Origin: Symsagittifera roscoffensis
Taxonomy: Eukaryota > Xenacoelomorpha > Acoela > Convolutidae
Reading direction: 5' to 3'
Length of the DNA stretch: 64,000 bases
Assembly: GCF_963678635.1 (NCBI RefSeq)
Contig: NC_087066.1
Span: 40,323,223 to 40,387,222 of the forward strand
The first letter of the stretch is position 1, and the number at the start of each line of letters is the position of its first letter. The position numbers were made by a program, and so were the translations under genes. The notes under the pieces were generated by a model. It did not search any database. It was not told the origin of the DNA and was given only the letters and a program-made list of their open reading frames with translations. Positions 1-14,000 of the stretch are shown here, one piece after another.

Positions 1-3000
1 ATGATTGAAACTTGTGTCTCTTTTATTTTGTGTTTTGAATAGCTGCCTTCATCTTTACTCGCCTCTTCTTTTTGCTCCCACACCTGATTAGTCGGTGGTG
101 TGTACCTTGAATGCTTTTCTTTGATGATTGAAACTTGTGTCTCTTTATTTTGTATTTTGAATGGCTGCTTTCATCAATACTCCCCTCTTCTTTCTCCTCC
201 CAGCACTGATTAGTGGGTGGTGTGTACATTGAATAATTTTCTTTGATGATTGAAACTTGCGTGAATCTTTTTTTGTGTTTTGAATGGCTGCTTTCATCGT
301 TACTTCCCTCTTCTTTTTCCTCGCAAACACGATTAGTGGGTGGAGTGTACCTTGACTGTTTTCTTTGGTGACTGAAACTTGTGTCTCTTTTATTTTGTGT
401 TTTGAATGGCTGCTTTCATCGTTAATCCCCTCTTCTTTTTCCGCCCAACCCTGATTAGTGGGTGGTGCGTAAAAGAAAAACTTCCGCGCAACCCTGATTA
501 GTGGGAGGTGTGTACCTTGACTGTTTTCTTTGGTGACTGAAACTTGTGTCTCTTTTATTTTGTGTTTTGAATGGCTGCTTTCATCGTTAATCCCCTCTTC
601 TTTTTCCGCCCAACCCTGATTAGTGGGTGGTGCGTAAAAGAAAAACTTCCGCGCAACCCTGATTAGTGGGTGGTGTGTACCTTGAATGCTTTTCTTTGAT
701 GATTGAAACTTGTGTCTCTTTGTTTTGTATTTCGAATGGCTGCTTTAATCATTACTACCCTCTTCTTTTTCCTCCCAACCCTGATTATTGGGTGTGCGCA
801 CCTTGAATAATTTTCTTTGTGGTTGAAACTTGTGTCTCTTTTATTCTGTGTTTTGAATAGCTGCTTTCATCATTACTCGCCTCTTCTTTTTGCTCCCACG
901 CCTGATTAGTCGGTGGTGTGTACCTTGAATGTTTTTCGTTGATGATTGAAACTTGTGTCTCTTTTATCTGTATTTTGGATAGCTGCTGTCATCATTACTC
1001 ACCTCTTCTTTTTCCTCCCACAACTGATTAGTCGGTGGTGTGTACTTTGAATGTTTTTCGTTGATGATTGAAACTTGTGTCTCTTTTATTTTGTGTTTTG
1101 AATAGCTGTTTTCATCATTACTCCCCTCTTCTTTCTCCTCCCAACCCTGATTAGTGGGTGTTGTGTGCCTTGAATGTTTTTCTTTGATGATTGAAACTTG
1201 TGTGACTCTTTTTTTGTGTTTCGAATAGCTGCTTTCATCATTACTCCCCTCTTCTTTTTCCTTCCACACCTGACCAGTGGGTGGTGTGTACCTTGATTAT
1301 TTTTTTTCGTTGATTGAAACTTGTGTCTCTTTTATTTTGTGTTTTGAATAGCTGCCTTCATCAATACTCCCCCCTTCTTTCTCCTCCCAGCACTGATTAG
1401 TGGGTGGTGTGTACATTGAATATTTTTCTTTGGTGACTGAAACTTGTGTCTATTTTATTTTGTGTTTTGAATGGCTGCTTTCAACATTACTCCCCTCTCT
1501 TTTATCTCCCACACCTCATTAGTGGGTGGTGTGTACCTTGAATGCTTTTCTTTGATGATTGAAACTTGTGTGACTCTTTTTTTGTGTTTCGAATAGCTGC
1601 TTTCATCATTACTCCCCTCTTCTTTTTCCTTCCACACCTGGCCAGTGGGTGGTGTGTACCTTGATTATTTTTTTTCGTTGATTGAAACTTGTGTCTCTTT
1701 TATTTTGTGTTTTGAATAGCTGCCTTCATCAATACTCCCCCCTTCTTTCTCCTCCCAGCACTGATTAGTGGGTGGTGTGTACATTGAATATTTTTCTTTG
1801 GTGACTGAAACTTGTGTCTCTTTTATTTTGTGTTTTGAATGGCTGCTTTCATCGTTAATCCCCTCTTCTTTTTCCGCCCAACCCTGATTAGTGGGTGGTG
1901 CGTAAAAGAAAAACTACCGCGCAACCCTGATTAGTGGGAGGTGTGTACCTTGAATGTTTTTTTTTGATGATTGAAACTTGTGTCTCTTTTATTTTGTGTT
2001 TTGAATGGCTGCTTTCAACATTACTCCCCTCTCTTTTTTTCCTCCCACACCTCATTAGTGGGTGGTGTGTACCTTGAATGCTTTTCTTTGATGATTGAAA
2101 CTTGTGTCTCTTTGTTTTGTATTTTGAATGGCTGCTTTCATCGTTAATTCCCTCTTCTTTTTCCTCGCAAACACGATTAGTGGGTGGAGTGTACCTTGAC
2201 TGTTTTCTTTGGTGACTGAAACTTGTGTCTCTTTTATTTTGTGTTTTGAATGGCTGCTTTCATCGTTAATCCCCTTTTGTTTTTCCGCCCAACCCTGATT
2301 AGTGGGTGGTGCGTAAAAGAAAAACTTCCGCGCAACCCTGATTAGTGGGAGGTGTGTACCTTGAATGTTTTTTTTTGATGATTGAAACTTGTGTCTCTTT
2401 TATTTTGTGTTTTGAATGGCTGCTTTCAACATTACTCCCCTCTCTTTTTTCCTCCCACACCTCATTAGTGGGTGGTGTGTACCTTGAATGCTTTTCTTTG
2501 ATGATCGAAACTTGTGTCTCTTTGTTTTGTATTTTGAATGGCTGCTTTAATCATTACTACCCTCTTCTTTTTCCTCCCAACCCTGATTATTGGGTGTGCG
2601 CACCTTGAATAATTTTCTTTGTGGTTGAAACTTGTGTCTCTTTTATTCTGTGTTTTGAATAGCTGCTTTCATCATTACTCGCCTCTTCTTTTTGCTCCCA
2701 CGCCTGATTAGTCGGTGGTGTGTACCTTGAATGTTTTTCGTTGATGATTGAAACTTGTGTCTCTTTTATCTGTATTTTGGATAGCTGCTGTCATCATTAC
2801 TCACCTCTTCTTTTTCCTCCCACACCTGATTAGTCGGTGGTGTGTACTTTGAATGTTTTTCGTTGATGATTGAAACTTGTGTCTCTTTTATTTTGTGTTT
2901 TGAATAGCTGTTTTCATCATTACTCCCCTCTTCTTTCTCCTCCCAACCCTGATTAGTGGGTGTTGTGTGCCTTGAATGTTTTTCTTTGATGATTGAAACT

Positions 3001-6000
3001 TGTGTGACTCTTTTTTTGTGTTTCGAATAGCTGCTTTCATCATTACTCCCCTCTTCTTTTTCCTTCCACACCTGACCAGTGGGTGGTGTGTACCTTGATT
3101 ATTTTTTTCGTTGATTGAAACTTGTGTCTCTTTTATTTTGTGTTTTGAATAGCTGCCTTCATCAATACTCCCCCCTTCTTTCTCCTCCCAGCACTGATTA
3201 GTGGGTGGTGTGTACATTGAATATTTCTCTTTGGTGACTGAAACTTGTGTCTCTTTTATTTTGTGTTTTGAATGGCTGCTTTCAACATTACTCCCCTCTC
3301 TTTTATCTCCCACACCTCATTAGTGGGTGGTGTGTACCTTGAATGCTTTTCTTTGATGATTGAAACTTGTGTCTCTTTATTTTGTATTTTGAATGGCTGC
3401 TTTCATCATTACTACCCTCTTCTTTTTCCTCCCAACCCTGATTATTGGGTGTGTGCACCTTGAATAATTTTCTTTGATGATTGAAACTTGTGTCTCTTTT
3501 ATTTTGTGTTTTGAATAGCTGCTTTCATCATTACTCGCCTCTTCTTTTTGCTCCCACACCTGATTAGTCGGTGGTGTGTACCTTGAATGCTTTTCTTTGA
3601 TGATTGAAACTTGTGTCTCTTTATTTTGTATTTTGAATGGCTGCTTTCATCATTACTACCCTCTTCTTTCTCCTCCCAACCCTGATTAGTGGGTGTTGTG
3701 TGCCTTGAATGTTTTTCTTTGATGATTGAAACTTGTGTGACTCTTTTTTTGTGTTTCGAATAGCTGCTTTCATCATTACTCCCCTCTTCTTTTTCCTTCC
3801 ACACCTGACCAGTGGGTGGTGTGTACCTTGATTATTTTTTTCGTTGATTGAAACTTGTGTCTCTTTTATTTTGTGTTTTGAATAGCTGCCTTCATCAATA
3901 CTCCCCCCTTCTTTCTCCTCCCAGCACTGATTAGTGGGTGGTGTGTACATTGAATATTTCTCTTTGGTGACTGAAACTTGTGTCTCTTTTATTTTGTGTT
4001 TTGAATGGCTGCTTTCAACATTACTCCCCTCTCTTTTATCTCCCACACCTCATTAGTGGGTGGTGTGTACCTTGAATGCTTTTCTTTGATGATTGAAACT
4101 TGTGTCTCTTTATTTTGTATTTTGAATGGCTGCTTTCATCATTACTACCCTCTTCTTTTTCCTCCCAACCCTGATTATTGGGTGTGTGCACCTTGAATAA
4201 TTTTCTTTGATGATTGAAACTTGTGTCTCTTTTATTTTGTGTTTTGAATAGCTGCTTTCATCATTACTCGCCTCTTCTTTTTGCTCCCACACCTGATTAG
4301 TCGGTGGTGTGTACCTTGAATGCTTTTCTTTGATGATTGAAACTTGTGTCTCTTTATTTTGTATTTTGAATGGCTGCTTTCATCATTACTACCCTCTTCT
4401 TTTTCCTCCCAACCCTGATTATTGGGTGTGTGCACCTTGAATAATTTTCTTTGATGATTGAAACTTATGTCTCGTTTATTTTGTGTTTTGAATAGCTGCC
4501 TTCATCAATACTCCTCTGTTCTTTCTCCTCCCAGCACTGATTATTGGGTGGTGTGTACATTGAATATTTTTCTTTGATGATTGAAACTTGCGTGACTCTT
4601 TTTTTGTGTTTTGAATGGCTGCTTTCATTGTTACTTCCCTCTTCTTTTTCCTCGCAAACACGATTAGTGGGTGGAGTGTACCTTGACTGTTTTCTTTGTT
4701 GACTGAAACTTGTGTCTCTTTTATTTTGTGTTTTGAATGGCTGCTTTCATCGTTAATCCCCTCTTCTTTTTCCGCCCAACCCTGATTAGTGGGTGGTGCG
4801 TAAAAGAAAAACTTCCACGCAACCCTGATTGGTGGGAGGTGTGTAATGAATGTTTTTTTTTTTGATGATTGAAACTTGTGTCTCTTTTATTTTGTGTTTT
4901 GAATGGCTGCTTTCAACATTACTCCCCTCTCTTTTTCCTCCCACACCTCGTTAGTGGGGGGTGTGTACCTTGAATGCTTTTCTTTGATGATTGAAACTTG
5001 TGTCTCTTTGTTTTGTATTTTGAATGGCTGCTTTAATCATTACTACCCTCTTCTTTTTCCTCCCAACCCTGATTATTGGGTGTGCGCACCTTGAATAATT
5101 TTCTTTGATGATTGAAACTTGTGTCTCTTTTATTTTGTGTTTTGAATAGCTGCTTTCATCATTACTCGCCTCTTCTTTTTGCTCCCACGCCTGATTAGTC
5201 GGTGGTGTGTACCTTGAATGTTTTTCGTTGATGATTGAAACTTGTGTCTCTTTTATCTGTATTTTGGATAGCTGCTGTCATCATTACTCGCCTCTTCTTT
5301 TTCCTCCCACACCTGATTAGTCGGTGGTGTGTACCTTGAATGTTTTTCGTTGATGATTGAAACTTGTGTCTCTTTTATTTTGTGTTTTGAATAGCTGTTT
5401 TCATCATTACTCCCCTCTTCTTTCTCCTCCCAACCCTGATTAGTGGGTGTTGTGTGCCTTGAATGTTTTTCTTTGATGATTGAAACTTGCGTGACTCTTT
5501 TTTTGTGTTTTGAATGGCTGCTTTCATCGTTACTTCCCTCTTTTTTTTCCTCGCAAACACGATTAGTGGGTGGTGCGTAAAAGAAAAACTTCCACGCAAC
5601 CCTGATTAGTGGGAGGTGTGTAATGAATGTTTTTTTCTTGATGATTGAAACTTGTGTCTCTTTTGTTTTGTGTTTTGAATGGCTGCTTTCAACATTACTC
5701 CCCTCTCTTTTTCCTCCCACACCTCATTAGTGGGTGGAGTGTACCTTGACTGTTTTCTTTGGTGACTGAAGCTTGTGTCTCTTTTATTTTGTGTTTTGAA
5801 TGGCTGCTTTCATCGTTAATCCCCTCTTTTTTTTCCGCCCAACCCTGATTAGTGGGTGGTGCGTAAAAGAAAAACTTCCACGCAACCCTGATTAGTGGGA
5901 GGTGTGTAATGAATGTTTTTTCTTGATGATTGAAACTTGTGTCTCTTTTGTTTTGTGTTTTGAATGGCTGCTTTCAACATTACTCCCCTCTCTTTTTCCT

Positions 6001-8030
6001 CCCACACCTCATTAGTGGGTGGTGTGTACCTTGAATGCTTTTCTTTGATGGTTGAAACTTGTGTCTCTTTGTTTTGTATTTTGAATGGCTGCTTTAATCA
6101 TTACTACCCTCTTCTTTTTCCTCCCAACCCTGATTATTGGGTGTGCGCACCTTGAATAATTTTCTTTGATGATTGAAACTTGTGTCTCTTTTATTTTGTG
6201 TTTTGAATAGCTGCTTTCATCATTACTCGCCTCTTCTTTTTGCTCCCACGCCTCATTAGTGGGTGGTGTGTACCTTGAATGCTTTTCTTTGATGGTTGAA
6301 ACTTGTGTCTCTTTGTTTTGTATTTTGAATGGCTGCTTTAATCATTACTACCCTCTTCTTTTTCCTCCCAACCCTGATTATTGGGTGTGCGCACCTTGAA
6401 TAATTTTCGTTGATGATTGAAACTTGTGTCTCTTTTATCTATATTTTGGATAGCTGCTGTCATCATTACTCACCTCTTCTTTTTCCTCCCACACCTGATT
6501 AGTCGGTGGTGTGTACCTTGAATGTTTTTCGTTGATGATTGAAACTTGTGTCTCTTTTATTTTGTGTTTTGAATAGCTGTTTTCATCATTACTCCCCTCT
6601 TCTTTTTCCTCGCAAACCTGATTAGTGGGTGTTGTGTGCCTTGAATGTTTTTCTTTGATGATTGAAACTTGTGTGACTCTTTTTTTGTGTTTCGAATGGC
6701 TGCTTTCATCGTTAATCCCCTCTTTTTTTCCGCCCAACCCTGATTAGTGGGTGGTGCGTAAAAGAAAAACTTCCACGCAACCCTGATTAGTGGGAGGTGT
6801 GTAATGAATGTTTTTTTCTTGATGATTGAAACTTGTGTCTCTTTTGTTTTGTGTTTTGAATGGCTGCTTTCAACATTACTCCCCTCTCTTTTTCCTCCCA
6901 CACCTCATTAGTGGGTGGTGTGTACCTTGAATGCTTTTCTTTGATGGTTGAAACTTGTGTCTCTTTGTTTTGTATTTTGAATGGCTGCTTTAATCATTAC
7001 TACCCTCTTCTTTTTCCTCCCAACCCTGATTATTGGGTGTGCGCACCTTGAATAATTTTCTTTGATGATTGAAACTTGTGTCTCTTTTATTTTGTGTTTT
7101 GAATAGCTGCTTTCATCATTACTCGCCTCTTCTTTTTGCTCCCACGCCTCATTAGTGGGTGGTGTGTACCTTGAATGCTTTTCTTTGATGGTTGAAACTT
7201 GTGTCTCTTTGTTTTGTATTTTGAATGGCTGCTTTAATCATTACTACCCTCTTCTTTTTCCTCCCAACCCTGATTATTGGGTGTGCGCACCTTGAATAAT
7301 TTTCTTTGATGATTGAAACTTGTGTCTCTTTTATTTTGTGTTTTGAGTAGCTGCTGTCATCATTACTCACCTCTTCTTTTTCCTCCCACACCTGATTAGT
7401 CGGTGGTGTGTACCTTGAATGTTTTTCGTTGATGATTGAAACTTGTGTCTCTTTTATTTTGTGTTTTGAATAGCTGTTTTCATCATTACTCCCCTCTTCT
7501 TTTTCCTCGCAAACCTGATTAGTGGGTGTTGTGTGCCTTGAATGTTTTTCTTTGATGATTGAAACTTGTGTGACTCTTTTTTTGTGTTTCGAATCTGCTT
7601 TCATCATTACTCCCCTCTTCTTTTTCCTTCCACACCTGACCAGTGGGTGGTGTGTACCTTGATTATTTTTTTTCGTTGATTGAAACTTGTGTCTCTTTTA
7701 TTTTGTGTTTTGAATAGCTGCCTTCATCAATACTCCCCCCTTCTTTCTCCTCCCAGCACTGATTCGTGGGTGGTGTGTACATTGAATATTTTTCTTTGAT
7801 GATTGAAACTTGCGTGACTCTTATTTTGTGTTTTGAACGGCTGCTTTCATCATTACTTCCCTTTTCTTTTTCCTCGCAAACACGATTAGTGGGTGGAGTG
7901 TACCTTGACTGTTTTTCTTTGGTGACTGAAACTTGTGTCTCTTTTATTTTGTCTTTTGAATAGATTGTTTCATCCCTACTCTCCTCGTCTTTTTCCTCCC
8001 ACACCAGATTTGTGGTGGTGTGTAGCTTGA
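1..8030 (+). repeat. Array domain 1: about 733 bp HOR and micro-inverted insert monomers
   Basis: Subtypes here include GTGTGCGCACC and GGTGTTGTGTGCC monomers and eight copies of a monomer with a roughly 43 bp insertion. The stretches near 2,888-3,620 and 3,621-4,350 are near-identical at a 733 bp offset (six monomers). A longer duplication relates about 964-1,900 to 2,766-3,700 (offset 1,802 bp). The right boundary is approximate and is placed where the CCCGCTTC and GTTCTGTAACTTG subtypes begin. Confidence 0.8.
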
Positions 8031-11000
8031 ATATTTCTCTTTGATGATTGAAATTTGTGTCTCTTTTATTTTGTGTTTTGAATGGCTGCTTTCATCATTA
8101 CTCCCCGCTTCTTTTTCCTCCCAACCCTGATTAGTGGGTGTTCTGTAACTTGAAAGTTTTTGTTTGATGATTGAAACTTGTGTCTTTTTATTTTGTGTTT
8201 TGAATGGCTGCTTTCATCATTACTGCCCTCTTCTTTTTCCTCCCAACCCTGATTATTGGGTGGTGTGCACCTTGAATGTTTTTCTTTGATGATTGAAAAT
8301 TGTGTCTCTTTTATTTTGTGTTTTGAATGGCTGCTTTCATCATTAATCCCCTCTCTTTCTTCGTCCCACACCTCATTAGTGGGTGGTGTGTCTCTTTATT
8401 TTGTGTTTTGAATGGCTGCTTTCATCATTACTGCCTTCTTCTTTTTCCTCCCAACCCTGATTATTGGGTGGTGTGCACCTTAAATGTTTTCTTTGACGAT
8501 TGAAACTTGTGTCTCTTGTGTTTTGTAGTTTGAATAGCTGCTGTCATCATAACTCTCCTCTTCTTTTTACTCCCACACATGATTAGCGGGTGGTGTGTAC
8601 CTTGAATGTTTTTCTTTGATGATTGAAATTTGTGTCTCTTTTATCTTGTGTTTTGGATAGCTGCTTTCATCATTACTCCCCTCTTCGTTTTCCTCCCACA
8701 CCTGATTAGTGGGTGGTGTGTAACTTGAATTTTTTTCTTTGATGATTGAAACTTGTTTCTCTTTATTTTGTGTTTTGAATGGCTGCTTTCATCATTACTG
8801 CCCTCTTCTTTCTCCTCCCAACCCTGATTATTGGGTAGTGTGCACCTTAAACGTTTTCTTTGACGATTGAAACTTGTGTCTCTTGTGTTTTGTAGTTTGA
8901 ATAGCTTCTGTCATCATAACTCTCCTCTTCTTTTTCCTCCCACACATGATTAGCGGGTGGTGTGTACCTTGAATGTTTTTCTTTGATGATTGAAATTTGT
9001 GTCTTTTTACTTTGTGTTTTGAAAGCTGCTTTTATCATTACTCCCCTCTTATTTTTCCTCGCAAGCCTGATCATTGGGTGGTGTGCACCTTGAATGTTTT
9101 TCTTTGATGATTGAAACTTGTGTCTTTTTACTTTGTGTTTTGAAAGCTGCTTTTATCATTACTCCCCTCTTCTTTTTCCTCCCAAACCTGTTTAGTGGGT
9201 GTTGTGTACCTTGAATGTTTTTCTTTATGATTGAAACGTGTGTCTCTTTTATTTTGTGTTTTGAATAGCTGCTTTTATCATTACTCCCCTCTCTTTTTTA
9301 CTCCCACACATCATTAGTGGGTGGTGTGTACCTTGAATGCTTTTCTTTCATGATTGAAACTTGTGTCTCTTCATTTTGTGTTTTGAATAGCTGCTTTCAT
9401 CATTACTCCCCGCTTCTTTTTCCTCCCAACCCTGATTAGTGGGTGTTCTGTAACTTGAAAGTTTTTGTTTGATGATTGAAACTTGTGTCTTTTTATTTTG
9501 TGTTTTGAATGGCTGCTTTCATCATTACTGCCCTCTTCTTTTTCCTCCCAACCCTGATTATTGGGTGGTGTGCACCTTGAATGTTTTTCTTTGATGATTG
9601 AAAATTGTGTCTCTTTTATTTTGTGTTTTGAATGGCTGCTTTCATCATTAATCCCCTCTCTTTCTTCGTCCCACACCTCATTAGTGGGTGGTGTGTCTCT
9701 TTATTTTGTGTTTTGAATGGCTGCTTTCATCATTACTGCCTTCTTCTTTTTCCTCCCAACCCTGATTATTGGGTGGTGTGCACCTTAAATGTTTTCTTTG
9801 ACGATTGAAACTTGTGTCTCTTGTGTTTTGTAGTTTGAATAGCTGCTGTCATCATAACTCTCCTCTTCTTTTTACTCCCACACATGATTAGCGGGTGGTG
9901 TGTACCTTGAATGTTTTTCTTTGATGATTGAAATTTGTGTCTTTTTATCTTGTGTTTTGGATAGCTGCTTTCATCATTACTCCCCTCTTCGTTTTCCTCC
10001 CACACCTGATTAGTGGGTGGTGTGTAACTTGAATTTTTTTCTTTGATGATTGAAACTTGTTTCTCTTTATTTTGTGTTTTGAATGGCTGCTTTCATCATT
10101 ACTGCCCTCTTCTTTCTCCTCCCAACCCTGATTATTGGGTAGTGTGCACCTTAAACGTTTTCTTTGACGATTGAAACTTGTGTCTCTTGTGTTTTGTAGT
10201 TTGAATAGCTTCTGTCATCATAACTCTCCTCTTCTTTTTCCTCCCACACATGATTAGCGGGTGGTGTGTACCTTGAATGTTTTTCTTTGATGATTGAAAT
10301 TTGTGTCTTTTTACTTTGTGTTTTGAAAGCTGCTTTTATCATTACTCCCCTCTTCTTTTTCCTCCCAAACCTGTTTAGTGGGTGTTGTGTACCTTGAATG
10401 TTTTTCTTTATGATTGAAACGTGTGTCTCTTTTATTTTGTGTTTTGAATAGCTGCTTTTATCATTACTCCCCTCTCTTTTTTACTCCCACACATCATTAG
10501 TGGGTGGTGTGTACCTTGAATGCTTTTCTTTCATGATTGAAACTTGTGTCTCTTCATTTTGTGTTTTGAATAGCTGCTTTCATCATTACTCCCCGCTTCT
10601 TTTTCCTCCCAACCCTGATTAGTGGGTGTTCTGTAACTTGAAAGTTTTTGTTTGATGATTGAAACTTGTGTCTTTTTATTTTGTGTTTTGAATGGCTGCT
10701 TTCATCATTACTGCCCTCTTCTTTTTCCTCCCAACCCTGATTATTGGGTGGTGTGCACCTTGAATGTTTTTCTTTGATGATTGAAAATTGTGTCTCTTTT
10801 ATTTTGTGTTTTGAATGGCTGCTTTCATCATTAATCCCCTCTCTTTCTTCGTCCCACACCTCATTAGTGGGTGGTGTGTCTCTTTATTTTGTGTTTTGAA
10901 TGGCTGCTTTCATCATTACTGCCTTCTTCTTTTTCCTCCCAACCCTGATTATTGGGTGGTGTGCACCTTAAATGTTTTCTTTGACGATTGAAACTTGTGT

Positions 11001-14000
11001 CTCTTGTGTTTTGTAGTTTGAATAGCTGCTGTCATCATAACTCTCCTCTTCTTTTTACTCCCACACATGATTAGCGGGTGGTGTGTACCTTGAAAGTTTT
11101 TGTTTGATGATTGAAACTTGTGTCTTTTTATTTTGTGTTTTGAATGGCTGCTTTCATCATTACTGCCCTCTTCTTTTTCCTCCCAACCCTGATTATTGGG
11201 TGGTGTGCACCTTGAATGTTTTTCTTTGATGATTGAAAATTGTGTCTCTTTTATTTTGTGTTTTGAATGGCTGCTTTCATCATTAATCCCCTCTCTTTCT
11301 TCGTCCCACACCTCATTAGTGGGTGGTGTGTCTCTTTATTTTGTGTTTTGAATGGCTGCTTTCATCATTACTGCCTTCTTCTTTTTCCTCCCAACCCTGA
11401 TTATTGGGTGGTGTGCACCTTAAATGTTTTCTTTGACGATTGAAGATTGTGTCTCTTGTGTTTTGTAGTTTGAATAGCTGATGTCATCATAACTCTCCTC
11501 TTCTTTTTACTCCCACACATGATTAGCGGGTGGTGTGTACCTTGAATGTTTTTCTTTGATGATTGAAATTTGTGTCTTTTTATCTTGTGTTTTGGATAGC
11601 TGCTTTCATCATTACTCCCCTCTTCGTTTTCCTCCCACACCTGATTAGTGGGTGGTGTGTAACTTGAATTTTTTTCTTTGATGATTGAAACTTGTTTCTC
11701 TTTATTTTGTGTTTTGAATGGCTGCTTTCATCATTACTGCCCTCTTCTTTCTCCTCCCAACCCTGATTATTGGGTAGTGTGCACCTTAAACGTTTTCTTT
11801 GACGATTGAAACTTGTGTCTCTTGTGTTTTGTAGTTTGAATAGCTTCTGTCATCATAACTCTCCTCTTCTTTTTCCTCCCACACATGATTAGCGGGTTGT
11901 GTGTACCTTGAATGTTTTTCTTTGATGATTGAAATTTGTGTCTTTTTACTTTGTGTTTTGAAAGCTGCTTTTATCATTACTCCCCTCTTCTTTTTCCTCC
12001 CAAACCTGTTTAGTGGGTGTTGTGTACCTTGAATGTTTTTCTTTATGATTGAAACGTGTGTCTCTTTTATTTTGTGTTTTGAATAGCTGCTTTTATCATT
12101 ACTCCCCTCTCTTTTTTACTCCCACACATCATTAGTGGGTGGTGTGTACCTTGAATGCTTTTCTTTCATGATTGAAACTTGTGTCTCTTCATTTTGTGTT
12201 TTGAATAGCTGCTTTCATCATTACTCCCCGCTTCTTTTTCCTCCCAACCCTGATTAGTGGGTGTTCTGTAACTTGAAAGTTTTTGTTTGATGATTGAAAC
12301 TTGTGTCTTTTTATTTTGTGTTTTGAATGGCTGCTTTCATCATTACTGCCCTCTTCTTTTTCCTCCCAACCCTGATTATTGGGTGGTGTGCACCTTGAAT
12401 GTTTTTCTTTGATGATTGAAAATTGTGTCTCTTTTATTTTGTGTTTTGAATGGCTGCTTTCATCATTAATCCCCTCTCTTTCTTCGTCCCACACCTCATT
12501 AGTGGGTGGTGTGTCTCTTTATTTTGTGTTTTGAATGGCTGCTTTCATCATTACTGCCTTCTACTTTTTCCTCCCAACCCTGATTATTGGGTGGTGTGCA
12601 CCTTAAATGTTTTCTTTGACGATTGAAACTTGTGTCTCTTGTGTTTTGTAGTTTGAATAGCTGCTGTCATCATAACTCTCCTCTTCTTTTTACTCCCACA
12701 CATGATTAGCGGGTGGTGTGTACCTTGAATGTTTTTCTTTGATGATTGAAATTTGTGTCTCTTTTATCTTGTGTTTTGGATAGCTGCTTTCATCATTACT
12801 CCCCTCTTCGTTTTCCTCCCACACCTGATTAGTGGGTGGTGTGTAACTTGAATTTTTTTCTTTGATGATTGAAACTTGTTTCTCTTTATTTTGTGTTTTG
12901 AATGGCTGCTTTCATCATTACTGCCCTCTTCTTTCTCCTCCCAACCCTGATTATTGGGTAGTGTGCACCTTAAACGTTTTCTTTGACGATTGAAACTTGT
13001 GTCTCTTGTGTTTTGTAGTTTGAATAGCTGCTGTCATCATAACTCTCCTCTTCTTTTTACTCCCACACATGATTAGCGGGTGGTGTGTACCTTGAATGTT
13101 TTTCTTTGATGATTGAAATTTGTGTCTCTTTTATCTTGTGTTTTGGATAGCTGCTTTCATCATTACTCCCCTCTTCGTTTTCCTCCCACACCTGATTAGT
13201 GGGTGGTGTGTAACTTGAATTTTTTTCTTTGATGATTGAAACTTGTTTCTCTTTATTTTGTGTTTTGAATGGCTGCTTTCATCATTACTCCCCGCTTCTT
13301 TTTCCTCCCAACCCTGATTAGTGGGTGTTCTGTAACTTGAAAGTTTTTGTTTGATGATTGAAACTTGTGTCTTTTTATTTTGTGTTTTGAATGGCTGCTT
13401 TCATCATTACTGCCCTCTTCTTTTTCCTCCCAACCCTGATTATTGGGTGGTGTGCACCTTGAATGTTTTTCTTTGATGATTGAAAATTGTGTCTCTTTTA
13501 TTTTGTGTTTTGAATGGCTGCTTTCATCATTAATCCCCTCTCTTTCTTCGTCCTACACCTCATTAGTGGGTGGTGTGTCTCTTTATTTTGTGTTTTGAAT
13601 GGCTGCTTTCATCATTACTGCCTTCTTCTTTTTCCTCCCAACCCTGATTATTGGGTGGTGTGCACCTTAAATGTTTTCTTTGACGATTGAAACTTGTGTC
13701 TCTTGTGTTTTGTAGTTTGAATAGCTGCTGTCATCATAACTCTCCTCTTCTTTTTACTCCCACACATGATTAGCGGGTGGTGTGTACCTTGAATGTTTTT
13801 CTTTGATGATTGAAATTTGTGTCTCTTTTATCTTGTGTTTTGGATAGCTGCTTTCATCATTACTCCCCTCTTCGTTTTCCTCCCACACCTGATTAGTGGG
13901 TGGTGTGTAACTTGAATTTTTTTCTTTGATGATTGAAACTTGTTTCTCTTTATTTTGTGTTTTGAATGGCTGCTTTCATCATTACTGCCCTCTTCTTTCT

